A stretch of 64,000 nucleotides of DNA from Diploptera punctata (taxonomy: Eukaryota > Arthropoda > Insecta > Blattodea > Blaberidae), in NCBI GenBank assembly GCA_030220185.1, contig JASPKZ010004574.1, forward strand, positions 186,001-250,000. The letters are read 5' to 3'. This document shows, piece by piece, positions 1 to 9,875 of the stretch. The notes beneath the pieces were generated by a model. That model did not search any database and had not been told where the DNA came from. It saw only the letters and a program-made list of their open reading frames with translations. Made by a program: the position numbers and the translations under genes. Every line of letters starts with the position of its first letter. Positions within the stretch are counted from its first letter, which is position 1.

Positions 1-502
1 GAGATTCTCCAGCAAAATATGTGCTGGAATTGCTGATTTTTCAATTTCACCATTTTTAATATTTCCAAAGTGTTCTTTTGTATGAGTTTCTACATTCCTT
101 TTAGTTTTCCCTCTATATACTTATTGTTCCCATTCTTTTGAATACACCAGCCTACAACCTGATTCTAAAGAGAGGGAACAATTCAAGAAAATTACTTACC
201 AACCTGGAACATGCAGGAAATTAAAAAAAAATATTTAACAAATTGAATATTACATTGGCACCGATTAACAAATTTAGTCTGGGTATCTTCTAATAACTAA
301 AAAACAGGTTAATGTTGTAGATAATAAAAAATGTGGAATTTATCAATTTAATTGCAATGACTGCAATAAAGTACAAAGGTGAATGACCTTTGAAACTGGT
401 ATCATTTAAGCATGAGGTGAGATATAAAAACATTTTTTCTAACTCATTTGTAAATTGAACATACCTCATAGTTTTTTTAATACAATAGGAAGTAACATTA
501 AT
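1..502. mobile_element. Foldback Penelope-like element (PLE), truncated
   Basis: Bases 1-135 read on the minus strand as GIY-YIG endonuclease remnants (complement of the KTKRN...KEH region). From about 140 the orientation flips and the plus strand shows the basic linker (TTLQP..., ITLAPINKFSLG), the start of a GIY-YIG domain, then GACCTTTGAAACTGGTATC, ATGAGGTGAG and the family 3' tail with CCTCATAG and AGGAAGTAACATT. Opposite arms joined at a short centre are typical of this family in the window. No intact reading frame. Confidence 0.75.
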
Positions 503-1034
503 TAATATATAAATTATGAGTCAAATCTTGAATGAAGAAAATAATTACAAATGAATTGAACATAAATAACATTTTTGACCAATATATAAGTTTAAGAAAA
601 AAATATATAAACAATACTAATAGAAATTAACATACTGGGTCATCAATAAATCCAACATTCTGGAATTACAAAGCACATTAAATAATAATAATAATAATAA
701 TAATAATCACCCATGCATACATTCATGTAATAGTCCAACCAAGGGTTACGGTACACACTCCGGATGCCCTAACCTGGCTTACAAGGACCAACGAACCAAA
801 GTAGAACCGCTCTGATCGAGCTGCAAAAGATGACGACCCTGTTCTCTAACTTGCTTCGTGTATTAAGAGTTCCATGGAAGAGGGGAAGCTGAGCAAACAC
901 ACACAGCACAGGGGAGGGGGTAAGTAGGAGAAAGGACAAAGAGGACAGGAATTGGCACTGTTCTTGAATTTAACTGTAGAGAAAGGATAAGATGACGTAG
1001 ATGTTGCATATCGAAAACGTACTTTCGGTACAAA
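503..1034. other. Unassigned intronic sequence
   Basis: AT-rich sequence with an (AAT)9 run at 681-707, then a more GC-balanced stretch (710-1000) containing tRNA-promoter-like words but no clear box A/B pair. I see no exon and no recognisable transposon gene. Confidence 0.4.
681..707 (+). repeat. (AAT)n microsatellite
   Basis: Nine uninterrupted AAT units. Similar runs at 8757-8800 and 9730-9787 sit at LINE 3' ends, so this one may also be a retrotransposon tail. Confidence 0.9.
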
Positions 1035-1263
1035 ATGAAATGCTTATTTATTCAATATATTAAAATTATAATTATATATTTTATGATTCTCCCATATAAC
1101 TTATATAGACATGTACCAGATAATGCACATTTTTATTTTCTTTATTTCGAGTGTTAGAGAGCGAACTACATTTTCTTACACACTTAAAAGTAAAACAATT
1201 ATTTGACCAATGAAAATGCAGTCATACATCTAGTTTGTTTATATTACAGCTAGAACTTAGCTC
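1035..1263 (+). mobile_element. Non-autonomous TIR element (family X), right half
   Basis: The segment ends in GTTTGTTTATATTACAGC...ACTTAGCTC, the inverted complement of the left end seen at 48019 (GAGCTAAATTCCAGTTG). Further copies are at 30950-31175 and 48018-49503. No coding capacity. The shared interior (CCCATATAACTTATATAG, GCAGTCATACATCT) identifies the family. Confidence 0.7.
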
Positions 1264-1580
1264 GAAAGAGGTATAATTTTAGCAAATTACGAAGGAATAT
1301 AGCTAATGGGGTCATACCCAAGAAAAGATTTATTAAATTTGTTTTGAAGTCTTCATTACTTAGGATAAAAACTGATGATATATATATATATAAGCCAATA
1401 TATTATTTATTTAGTAGGTTTCATAATATTTTACATTTTCCTGCACTCGATTAATCTACTGCTATTCTCCTCCACAACTCTCCATTATATGTATACAAAT
1501 ATATCCATTATATATCCAAATATATCCAACAGAGTAAGATCAATTACCTATCTTACAAATCAGTACATCTCTACACCAAA

Positions 1581-1931
1581 ATGAAAATAAAATCCCATAT
1601 AGCCGAACAAAACAAAATCCAATGTGAAAGTAAGATATGGAAGACATTACTAGAACCAGATACAATACCAAACAGTCCCCGATCAATTGCAGTTGCATCA
1701 TTTCATCTTGAAACTGGTCATGATTGTATGACAGCACATCTACATAGAATTAAGCTACTAGACTCTCCACACTGCATAGTATGCAAGGACACAAATACGA
1801 TAATGAACAAAGATCACTTGATGTTCTGCGCTGATCTTCAGAAAATAGTTGGAACACCATTCCAAATTGCTGAATATTATGGGGAAGCCCGCAAGCGAAT
1901 GATGACAAATCATGAGCTTCAGAACATTTGA
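1581..1931 (+). pseudogene. LINE remnant: C-terminal zinc-knuckle region
   Basis: An open stretch of 116 codons beginning MKIKSHIAEQNKIQCESKIW. It contains RSIAVASFHLETGHDCMTAH, LHRIK and a C-x2-C...H-x4-C type knuckle (CIVCKDTN...DHLMFC), which resembles the region after RNase H in Jockey/I-type non-LTR retrotransposons. No reverse transcriptase precedes it, so it is a 5'-truncated copy. The ATG is just the first in frame, not a real start. Confidence 0.6.
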
Positions 1932-2101
1932 ATACTACTTCTACTACTATATATCCAATATAAATAACACAAGATTTTTGCAACCAATCTTGGAGTATAA
2001 AAATTAATTAAGAATTAATAGAAAAAAAAGAAAGAATGTTTACAAGGATACACCCTCAATAGCAACATTATTTTAAAATTAGCAAAAGAAGAATAACTTA
2101 C

Positions 2102-2189
2102 ATGCAACTAGATTTCCATAGCGATTCTTAGTTTTATTCTGTGGAAGTTTGCCATAGTCCCACGGTCTTGTTTGTCCTCTTGGAAATAA
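2102..2189 (-). CDS. RPTP exon: start of catalytic PTP domain 1
   Basis: This 88-nt exon is 29 codons plus 1 nt. The acceptor is TTTTATTACAG and the donor CAT|GTAAGT. It encodes LFPRGQTRPWDYGKLPQNK then TKNRYGNLVA. KNRYGN followed by an aromatic-D-H-S-R-V continuation is the diagnostic opening motif of classical PTP catalytic domains; the next residue is split by the intron and begins with T, consistent with tyrosine. The catalytic cysteine motif must lie in exons before position 1 of the window. No further exon is visible in 1-2101. Confidence 0.92.
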
Positions 2190-2424
2190 CTGTAATAAAA
2201 ACACATGAGCACGCTCTTATTATATTAATATTAATCCTAATTATCTGACTTTTTACAATTTTTGTGACTATTTAACTCATGCCCCAAATTGGAGTCAATG
2301 ACGAATCATGTTTCAATATATCTTGTTTTACAAACAATCACAGTCGTGTTTCACCCAATATTTATCAATTAAGATTATCATATTAAAGAAAGCTCTTCCT
2401 TTTTAATATTCTGAACAGATCATA

Positions 2425-2570
2425 GCATATTTAAAGAGAAAAATTATACGCTCAGACCGGGACTTGAACCCGGGACCCTTGGTTTTCTAGTCCAAGTGCT
2501 CTACCATTTGAGCTACCTGAGCAAGTACCGATCTAAACGCAAATCTTTCTCTATATACGTATAAATGCAA
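2425..2570 (-). mobile_element. tRNA-core SINE copy
   Basis: On the minus strand a tRNA-like core (2522-2450) is flanked by the head GATTTGCGTTTAGAT and the tail TCTGAGCGTATAATTTTTC. The same head-core-tail order recurs at 45317-45542, 52000-52110, 53035-53225 and 54370-54960, so this is a dispersed retroposon. Confidence 0.7.
2450..2522 (-). other. tRNA-like fold inside the SINE
   Basis: 73 nt with a 7-bp acceptor stem (GCTCAGG/TCTGAGC, one G-U), a D arm GCTC...GAGC and a perfect T arm CCGGG-TTCAAGT-CCCGG. The anticodon stem CTTGG/CCAAG encloses nine bases instead of seven, so it is not a working tRNA; other copies have a seven-base loop with AGA in the anticodon position. Confidence 0.65.
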
Positions 2571-3083
2571 AGATCATAGCATTATTTTGCAGTGACTGAC
2601 TCTCTAAGAAATACGTTGAATATAGCAATTTATATATCAAGGTGTAAGAATCCTAGAATGCATGTGGCTAGCAGATTGTATATATAGTGCATGAATGTAA
2701 CCAGATACTGCTTGTGGGATATATATGGGAAAACATTTGTAGCAATTGATTATACCACAAAAAAAAACACTGTTTGCACTTTCTTAAACACATTATTTCC
2801 CAGGTATTTACGTTGCAGAAACATATAATTACATATTGTTATTTCCTATCTACATAACTTAATATAATTACATATTTACATCATAGGACATCAGAAATTA
2901 AAGCCAGACATTTACCCATTCTTAATAATAATGTGGGATTATTTTATTTATTTAATATATATTTTTAATATTTTATATCAATGGAAATTATTTAATATGT
3001 TATAGTATGAATATTAGGAAATTTATATTTTTTATGTCATATAAAAAAATAATAACTGAATAATTTATTGTTGAGAATAGTTT

Positions 3084-3270
3084 TGTGGTCTCGAGGTAGC
3101 GTGCTGCCTTGTCACGCAGCGGGCCTGGGTTTGATCCCCGGTCGGAACAGTTTTTCTGGGTGAGGTTTTTATCGGGGTTTTTCCTCACCTGTAAGACAAA
3201 TGTCAGGAAAACTTTAAGGCCCAAATGGTCCCCGAAATCATATGGCCATCGCAATCATCATCATTCATAT
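3084..3270 (+). mobile_element. SINE-1, tRNA-derived with (ATC)n tail
   Basis: Starts TGGTCTCGAGGTAGCGTGC, has a box-B-like GGGTTTGATCCCCGGTCGG, a body containing CACCTGTAAGACAAATG, and ends ATGGCCATCGCAATCATCATC. Two other copies are at 4718-4930 (plus) and 21010-21185 (minus), about equally diverged. Confidence 0.75.
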
Positions 3271-4294
3271 TCAACTTAGATTAAGCTTAGGATTAGGGAC
3301 TCTCCTGGTGCACCACTATCATCATCATCATCCATCATATCATCGGGGCAATGTAACCCCGCCTTCCAGGAGCCTCAATCTCAGAAGTGGGTTACAAGTA
3401 TGCCATGCCAGGAGAGAACTCCAGGAATTCGAAAGACAACCTGGGGCATTTGCAAAAAAAAAACAATTATAGAATCAATTAAGAATTTCAAAATATCAAC
3501 TGATATTAACCTTAAAGAGATTGGATAACTGGGATATGTGTCAACCAATAGTACTTATAAGCCTGGTTTGGACCAACCAGATTTGAATGTCATAATTTGA
3601 AATGAAGGATAGTGGGAATGAGGTATTTCTGAATCTAGAGAGTCTTCTACAAGATGTCATAGTGATAAGACATGCATAGAAACGGTCGTCCATGATTTAG
3701 TTAAAATGAATATAACTTCATCAATAATTGAATAAAAAAGTGTATTATTTGACTGCACGTGCATTTAAACATGTGTGCAGCTAATTTCAGCTCGAAATGT
3801 AAAGAAACTTGAGTAATTTTACATATGACAGTTGGGTCACCATAATGGCGGTGATGATAAGCATACGGTGTTGTTATTAACCGAAAGATAAAAGAGTCAA
3901 TATACAAGTTTCGTAAGCATCAAAATAACTTTATTGGTAAATAAAATACCAAGATTTATTTAAAGTTAATTTGTGATTTTTATTTTGAGTGATAACCTAT
4001 TTTGAATCTTCCCTACGTTCTCCTGAAGGGAAACTCAAGCCGAGGCAAAGTTATGTTGAACCGAGGACTCCCATAACGAGAACCTGCTACAACCAACATC
4101 TAATCCTCCTTTATATGACACCTACTATGTTGTGCATATCAATGAGGAAACCAAATACATCTTTATATGACCGCCTCAACATGGACCACTCATCAAAACA
4201 AATTCATCTTTAAAATTAATTAGTAACCTATAATGCTGGTTATAAACAGTTTGATGTGTTTCATTTTTTCTCCACTAGGGTGCATTCTTACAAT
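3271..4294. other. Unassigned intronic sequence
   Basis: 3300-3475 holds a CAT-rich stretch and a moderately GC-rich repeat-like piece (CCAGGAGCCTCAATCTCAG). The rest is AT-rich. I see no exon and no transposon gene. Confidence 0.4.
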
Positions 4295-4308
4295 ATTGTG
4301 ATGCTATT

Positions 4309-4566
4309 AATAAATGAGTTGGAGAAAATGTTTTAACATCTCACCTCACAAAGTTGCGTGTCTTCACGATACCAGTTTCAAAAGTATAGTATTACTTCCA
4401 TCTTCAGTCAAATTGGTTGAGTTGGAATTTGACTGAAGACTATACTTTTGAAACCGGTATCGTAAAGACACACAACTTTGTGAGGTGAGATGTTAAAACA
4501 TTTTCTCCAACTCATTTATTAATATAAATACCTCATAGTGTTTTCTCCCATTGTAATTTTAATTAA
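4309..4566 (+). mobile_element. PLE hairpin element with 14-bp target duplication
   Basis: Flanked by ATTGTGATGCTATT at 4295-4308 and 4567-4580. The left arm (AATAAATGAGTTGGAGAAAA...CTCACCTCACAAAG) is the reverse complement of the right arm, which is followed by a 3' tail containing CCTCATAGTG. The arms contain ACTGAAGATGGAAGT and TTTTGAAACTGGTATC. There is no open reading frame; the unit is a hairpin plus tail. Confidence 0.85.
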
Positions 4567-4717
4567 ATTGTGATGCTATTTGGCAATAAATAATATGATC
4601 TGGTTGCAGTGATTAACAAATGAAACATCACAAATATTTCTCATTTGTTTTCAAACATCGCCGTTTACATTAAATATATAAATATTTTAAAATAACTATA
4701 TTTAAATGAGTCCACTG

Positions 4718-4930
4718 CTGTGGTCTCAAGGTAGCGTGCTGCCTTGTCACTAAGCGGGCCCAGGTTCGATCCCCGGTCGGGGCAGTTTTTCTGGGTGAAG
4801 TTTTTATCGGGGTTTTTCCTCACCTGTAAGACAAATGTCAGGAAAACTTTAAGGCCCAAACGGTCCCCGAAATCATATGGCCATCATCATCATCCTTATC
4901 ATTATCATTATCAACATCGTCATCCTTCAC
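4718..4930 (+). mobile_element. SINE-1 copy
   Basis: TGGTCTCAAGGTAGCGTGCTG, then GGTTCGATCCCCGGTCGG (good box B), the same body as 3084-3270, and a tail ATGGCCATCATCATCATCC. A short direct match to LINE 3' microsatellite tails suggests it borrows LINE machinery. Confidence 0.78.
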
Positions 4931-5390
4931 AGGTGTGGAAAGCAACGGGAAGCTACCACACCTACAATTCCCTAGTAAAGCTGCAAGCATAGCATGAAAA
5001 TGTTATATGATTGCAGTGAAGGACCTGCCTTCGGCAGAATTACTATGGATGGATGGATGGATATTTAAATGATGATTTGTGAGTAAACAGCTTAATTTTA
5101 TTCGTTAAATAGTCCTAACAAATGCTACTCTAGATTTTCAAATTCTCTAGATAAATTGGAAATCACTCGTGGCATTACTTATGATAATTCAATTTTGTCC
5201 TACAGTGTGCAGGTATCCTGCCTACAGAACTATGTAATTTTCACTAGATCAAGCCACTATGTAGGAAGACATTTTCTAAAGATATTTTGGTCATATGGGA
5301 CTGATAAGCACCAAGGATCCTGGAAAATTTAGATGTAGAAAATAACAGCTTCAGGTGAAAAAAAAAAAAAAGTTCAAAATTCCTTCTTTT
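4931..5390. other. Unassigned intronic sequence with (ATGG)n
   Basis: Contains ATGGATGGATGGATGG at 5043-5060, probably the tail of the repeat before it (TGCCTTCGGCAGAATTACT). The rest is AT-rich without recognisable features. Confidence 0.4.
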
Positions 5391-5760
5391 TTTTCCCATA
5401 TGTATATCTTATCACAATCTGCATATTTTATTAGGTATATTCCTGATTTTTCGCCATCACAGATAAAGTGTGCTGATTGTGATAAGATACACATAGGTAA
5501 AACAAAGAGAAATAGAAAATAGATGTAAACACCAGATTATTAAAAGAGTTAGAAAATTCAAAAGAACTCGCCATCTGGGAATAAGATCTACATCCAGAAG
5601 ACCAGGGATAGAATATTGAATTTTGAAATTCCTGGGAAAAGGATTTGATTTACAAGTTCTATGGATCACCAAAAGATGGAGTATGAGTCAACATCCAAGA
5701 CTGACAACTTAAAAATCAACAGTCTGGAGAATTGTTTTGAAACATTCCTAAAAGAATATA
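5391..5760. mobile_element. Degenerate PLE fragment
   Basis: 5395-5450 is the complement of a GIY-YIG start, and 5460-5760 reads on the plus strand as CADCDKIHIGKTKRNR followed by the C-terminal block (ELAIWE..., NFEIPGK). Frames are broken throughout. Confidence 0.6.
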
Positions 5761-5765
5761 ATAAA

Positions 5766-7044
5766 TTTGGGAATTTTAACATTATGAGGTTTTATTAATA
5801 AGAATCAAATGAATCGTGAAATTCTTCTTGAAATTCTTTTTACCTCATACTTCTATGTTTTTTTAAACAGCACCACAGTATTGGAGAGCATCTTCCTCAT
5901 CATCAGCCGTTTTCACGCTGAATTTTGTCAGTAGAAAAGATGAGTCAGTAAAATTCACTATTGAAATTGAACAAGATAACAAGATCCCATTTTTAGACTT
6001 ATACTTAATAAGAAATGAACAACTGCAAAGAATTGGATAATATTTAGAGAAAGGACACTCATATGGACAACTACATAAAATCTTCAGGTTTTAATCATGT
6101 TTCACATAAACATGCAATCTTCAATAGTCTATCACACAGATTAATAAACATTCCACTTAATGTAGAAGATTTTGATAATTAATATAATCATATTGTACAT
6201 ATTGCTAAAATAAATGGTTTTGATGAAGACATAATAAAGAATAAATTAAAGAAATGTAAACAACAGAAAAGGTTACAGGAATACACCACCCTACAACATA
6301 ATTCTAAGAAAGATGAAAAATTCAAGAAATTAACTTACCATCCTGAAGTTTATAATAAATTTTTTTAAAAATTTCAGAAAATTTAATATAACATTGGCTC
6401 CGATTAACAAATTCAGCCTGGGTAATCTTCTGTTAACTAATAATAAAGTTAACACCCCAGACAACAAAAAATCTGGAACTTATCACATTGATTACAAAGA
6501 TTGCAATAGGATATATATAGGAAAAACAAAAAGGAACTTGGAAACTCATAAAAAAGAAACATAAAAAAATGGAGAAATTGAAAAATCAGTTATAGCAGCA
6601 CATAGTTTATTAGACAATCATAGAATTGAAAAAGAAGCAAAACTTTGAAACATCTATCTAAACCTTTGAATTTAACAGTTTTGGAAAAGATATATATTAA
6701 AAAAAAATACTAGAACCATGAACTTTGAGATTCTGGATGAATCAAGCTTGATTACAAAGTTCTTCAAAAATACACCAGATGGCAGTTTAGAAAATTACTC
6801 CTTCAAAATTACACCAGATGGCAGTTTGGATAATTACTGGCAAAAGAAAAAAATTGACAGTCGTGGAAAACAGCTGACGATGGGGAAGATTGTTCTCCGA
6901 CACTGCGGTGCTGTGTTTAAAAAAACATAGAAGTATGAGGTAAGAAGAATTCACGATTCATTTGATTCTTATTCCTAAAAGAATTCAATGTTTCTGAGAT
7001 AAGATGCAAAAGATTCATCTCAAAAGATCCTCATAATGTTACTT
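5766..7044 (+). mobile_element. Internally deleted PLE with long inverted ends
   Basis: Flanked by an AT-rich 11-bp duplication AATATAATAAA (5755-5765, 7045-7055). About 150 bp at the left (ATTATGAGGTTTT...ACTTCTATGTTTTTTTAAAC...) is the inverse of the right end (...AACATAGAAGTATGAGGTAAG). Between them the plus strand keeps the end of the reverse transcriptase thumb (FTIEIEQDNKIPFLDL), the linker, a GIY-YIG domain with many stops, and the C-terminal block NFEILDESSLITKFF near 6720. The reverse transcriptase core is absent, so it is non-autonomous. Confidence 0.8.
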
Positions 7045-7062
7045 AATATAATAAAAACTTAC

Positions 7063-7205
7063 TTCATGCTGGCGTTGCAGTTCTCCAGAAATGAGTCCTG
7101 TTTTAACATATTCTTCTAAATCAGCGATAGCAACTCTACGGCTGAACCTCTGTGAAGGAGGTAACTTGGAAACAGAAGTTTCTGGTTCAAGCACTGATGG
7201 AGCAT
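7063..7205 (-). CDS. RPTP exon: helical wedge before PTP domain
   Basis: This 143-nt exon is 2 nt + 47 codons. The acceptor is AAGTTGCAG and the donor GAA|GTAAGT. It encodes APSVLEPETSVSKLPPSQRF, then SRRVAIADLEEYVKTGLISG and ELQRQHE. The pattern RFS-V-I-D-EEYV...SGELQRQHE is the helical segment that precedes domain 1 of receptor tyrosine phosphatases. A PLE copy (5766-7044) was inserted only a few bases from its donor, yet the GTAAGT is intact. A second possible acceptor six bases upstream (TTTAAAG) would keep frame and add two codons. Confidence 0.9.
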
Positions 7206-7442
7206 CTGCAACTTTAAAAACAACACTTTATTACCTTCATGGTTTATTTATTTTACCTGATATAGTTAACACCATACATCTTCTCATCCACTTCACCAGC
7301 TTAAATTTTACATATAATAACAATTATAAATTATCTACAACTTGGTTTGTAAGACATAATAGGCATCGGCTACAAAATATACAGATGACAAGGAAACAAC
7401 AAAATATATTAAACAATAATAATAATAAAATAATACTTACTT

Positions 7443-8165
7443 ACTCACTGGCACTTTCGAACCCGTAGGTTCATGGCCACCCGGACATAATCTCTCCGTA
7501 CACCCCTATCCTGAGCTAATGTTTTCCAATCATTCCCTGTATAATCTACTTCCCTCAAATCATAGTTAATGTTATTCTGCCACCTCATTCTTGGTCTACC
7601 AAATGGGTGATTTCCCTCTGGCTTTCCTACAAGAAGCTTCCATGCAAGTCTTTCATTCCCCATACGTGCAACATGTCCTGCCCATCGCAGTCTACGAGAC
7701 TTGACTGTTCTTATTATATCTGGCTTCCTATAAAGACCATGTAGTTCACTGTTATGAAGTTTTCTCCATTCACCTGTCTGTTCATCTCTCTTTGGTCCAA
7801 AAATTTTCCTAAGAACTTTATTCTCAAATACTTGTAATCTCCTTTCCTCCCTTAAAGTAAGAGTCCATGTTTCGCACCCATATAATATAACTGGTAGAAT
7901 AATAGTTTTATATATTTTCAGTTTAATTACAAGTATTTGAGAATAAAGTTCTTAGGAAAATTTTTAGACCAAAGAGAGATGAACAGACAGGTGAATGGAG
8001 AAGACTTCATAACAGTGAACTACATGGTCTTTATAGGATGCCAGATATAATAAGAACAGTCAAGTCTCGTAGACTGCGATGGCAGGACATGTTGCACGTA
8101 TGGGGAATGAAAGACTTGCATGGAGGCTTCTTGTAGGAAAGCCAGAGGGAAAACACCCAGTTGGT
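7443..8165. mobile_element. Two LINE-A 3' fragments, head to head
   Basis: 7443-7920 reads on the minus strand as the C-terminal end of a non-LTR element: CETWTL..., KSRRLRWAGHVARMGNERLA, RPRMRWQNNINYDLREVDY, MNLRVRK. From 7921 the same sequence runs on the plus strand (ENKVLRKIF-PKRDEQTGEWR...) and stops at 8165. The two are inverted around 7920, so this is either two insertions or a rearrangement. Confidence 0.75.
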
Positions 8166-8269
8166 AGAATAATAATAATAATAACCTATAATTTAAATAA
8201 ATAATTGGGTTGGTAATGTTATTATGCATAACAGGGACTCTTGTCGTTCCAACTTATCTCAAAAAACAT

Positions 8270-8755
8270 TAAACTGAAAATATATAAAACTGTTATTCTC
8301 CCAGTTATATTATATGGATGCGAAACATGGACTCTTACTTTAAAAGGGCAGGAAAGGTTATGAATATTTTACAATAAAGTCTTTAGGAAAAGTTTTGGCC
8401 CAAAGAGAGATGAACAGTTAGGTGAATGGAGAAGACTACTTAACAGTGAACTATATGATCTTTATAGGAAGCCAGATATAATAAGAACAGTTAAGTCTCG
8501 TAGACTGTGATGGGCAGGGCATGTGGCACATATGGGGAATGAAAGACGTGCATGGAAGCTTCTTGTAGGAAAACCAGAGGTAAAATGCCCAATTGATAGA
8601 CTAAGAATGAGGTGGGAGAATAACATTAACCATGATTTGAGGGAAGAAGATTATAAGGAGATGACTGCAAAACATTAGCTCAGGATAGGGATGTATGGAG
8701 AGCGTATTTCCACATGGTCATAAACCTATGGGTTCAATAGTGTCTGTGAGTTAGT

Positions 8756-8799
<44 letters not shown>

Positions 8800-8800
8800 A
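8270..8800 (+). mobile_element. LINE-A 3' fragment with (AAT)n/(ATT)n tail
   Basis: The plus strand shows LKIYKTVILPVILYGCETWT, then a broken frame to LREEDYKEMTAKH...MVINLWVQ. It ends in AGTTAGTTAATAATAATAAT and continues as (ATT)n to 8800. Stops and frameshifts make it a relic. Confidence 0.72.
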
Positions 8801-8879
8801 TACTATTTAATAATTAATTTGTGGGATAAACAAATATTCAATGAAACTAAAATCAATATTTATAAATCAATAGTAAGAT

Positions 8880-9085
8880 TTTAGATATGATTTTGGAATA
8901 AACAGTTTGACAAACAAAGACAAAATTGGTACGAACATCTACTAAGAATGCCAGATGATAGACCTTCTAAAATGATTTTAAACTACAGACCCACAGGATC
9001 TAGAAGTCAAGGAAGACCATTTGTTAGATGGAAAGACCAAATCTCTTGAAGTCGGAACGGGCCAGAGGGCCTAAGCCTTGATGTT
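8880..9085 (+). mobile_element. LINE-B C-terminal fragment
   Basis: Encodes NWYEHLLRMPDDRPSK, RSQGRPFVRWKDQIS and ends GTCGGAACGGGCCAGAGGGCC followed by GATGATGATG. The same 3' end occurs at 28648-29950 (minus) and 50283-50876. The final GGGCC...GGCCT hairpin plus GAT-repeat tail is the family's 3' signature. Confidence 0.7.
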
Positions 9086-9385
9086 GATGATGATGGGAAA
9101 AGATATACATTCAGAAGAATAAATATAGATCCATGAATTTTTAAGTTCCCAGCAAGCAAAATTTAATCTCCAAGTTCATAAAATCAGCACCAGATGTCAG
9201 TTCGGAAGATGGTGTTAACAGCAAAATTTCAACTGTTGGAGTTTGACTGAAGATGAAGCTGAAATGAACTTTGGAACCGGTATCATAAAAACATGGAACT
9301 TTATAAGGTGATATATAAAAACATTTTCTCCAACTCATTTTGAAAATACCTCATAGTGCTACTCCCCACTGTAATTTTGATTAAA
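9086..9385 (+). mobile_element. PLE 3' end fragment
   Basis: Plus-strand C-terminal block (KIYIQKNKYRSMNF, LISKFIKSAPDVSS) followed by TTTGACTGAAGATGAAGC, GGAACCGGTATC, a degraded AAGGTGATAT and the tail ACCTCATAGTGCTAC. Here GAAA of the motif is mutated to GGAA. Confidence 0.72.
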
Positions 9386-9727
9386 TCAATAGTAAGAAGT
9401 TTAATGAGCTATGGAGCAGAAACGTGGAGTATAAATGCCAATTATTAAATTTGTGGGAAATAAACAATTACAATGGTTTGGACATGTGAAGAGGATGAAT
9501 AAAGATAGATTGCCAGTTAGCAGTTTAGAGTGGGTTCCAAATGGGAGGAAAAGAAGGGAGAGACCTAAGAAGACATGCATAGAGGGAATTATGAATTTGA
9601 TGAAGGACAGAGGACTGCAGGATGGTGACTGGAAGGACAGAGATGAATGGACAAAGATAATCAAAACTTAATATTGGGCACATAATGGTGTTGTATACAT
9701 TTAAAACCTGTTGAATACATAAATAAA

Positions 9728-9787
<60 letters not shown>
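9386..9787 (+). mobile_element. LINE-C 3' fragment with (AAT)n tail
   Basis: Encodes FVGNKQLQWFGHVKRMNKDR, KRRERPKKTCIEGI and DRGLQDGDWKDRDEWTKIIK, the usual C-terminal pattern of a non-LTR element. The ATA-rich 3' UTR ends in a (AAT)n run of about 58 bp (9730-9787). A related piece is at 24775-24985. Confidence 0.72.
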
Positions 9788-9875
9788 GTCTATAATTTGA
9801 TTAAATAATTGACTTAGTAAAGAAAGAGGGAAATATAAAAGAATAATAAAAATACAGCTAGAACATGGTTATATA

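Noticed and set aside
1..2101. Next RPTP exon (catalytic domain)
   Set aside because: I searched the minus strand for a PTP continuation after KNRYGNLVA and found only PLE, family X and LINE remnants.
2450..2522. Functional tRNA gene
   Set aside because: Acceptor, D and T arms pair well, but the anticodon loop has nine bases and the same head-core-tail unit recurs at many loci, so it is a SINE core.
9730..9787. CRISPR or satellite array
   Set aside because: It is a plain (AAT)n microsatellite at a LINE 3' end; there are no spacers.
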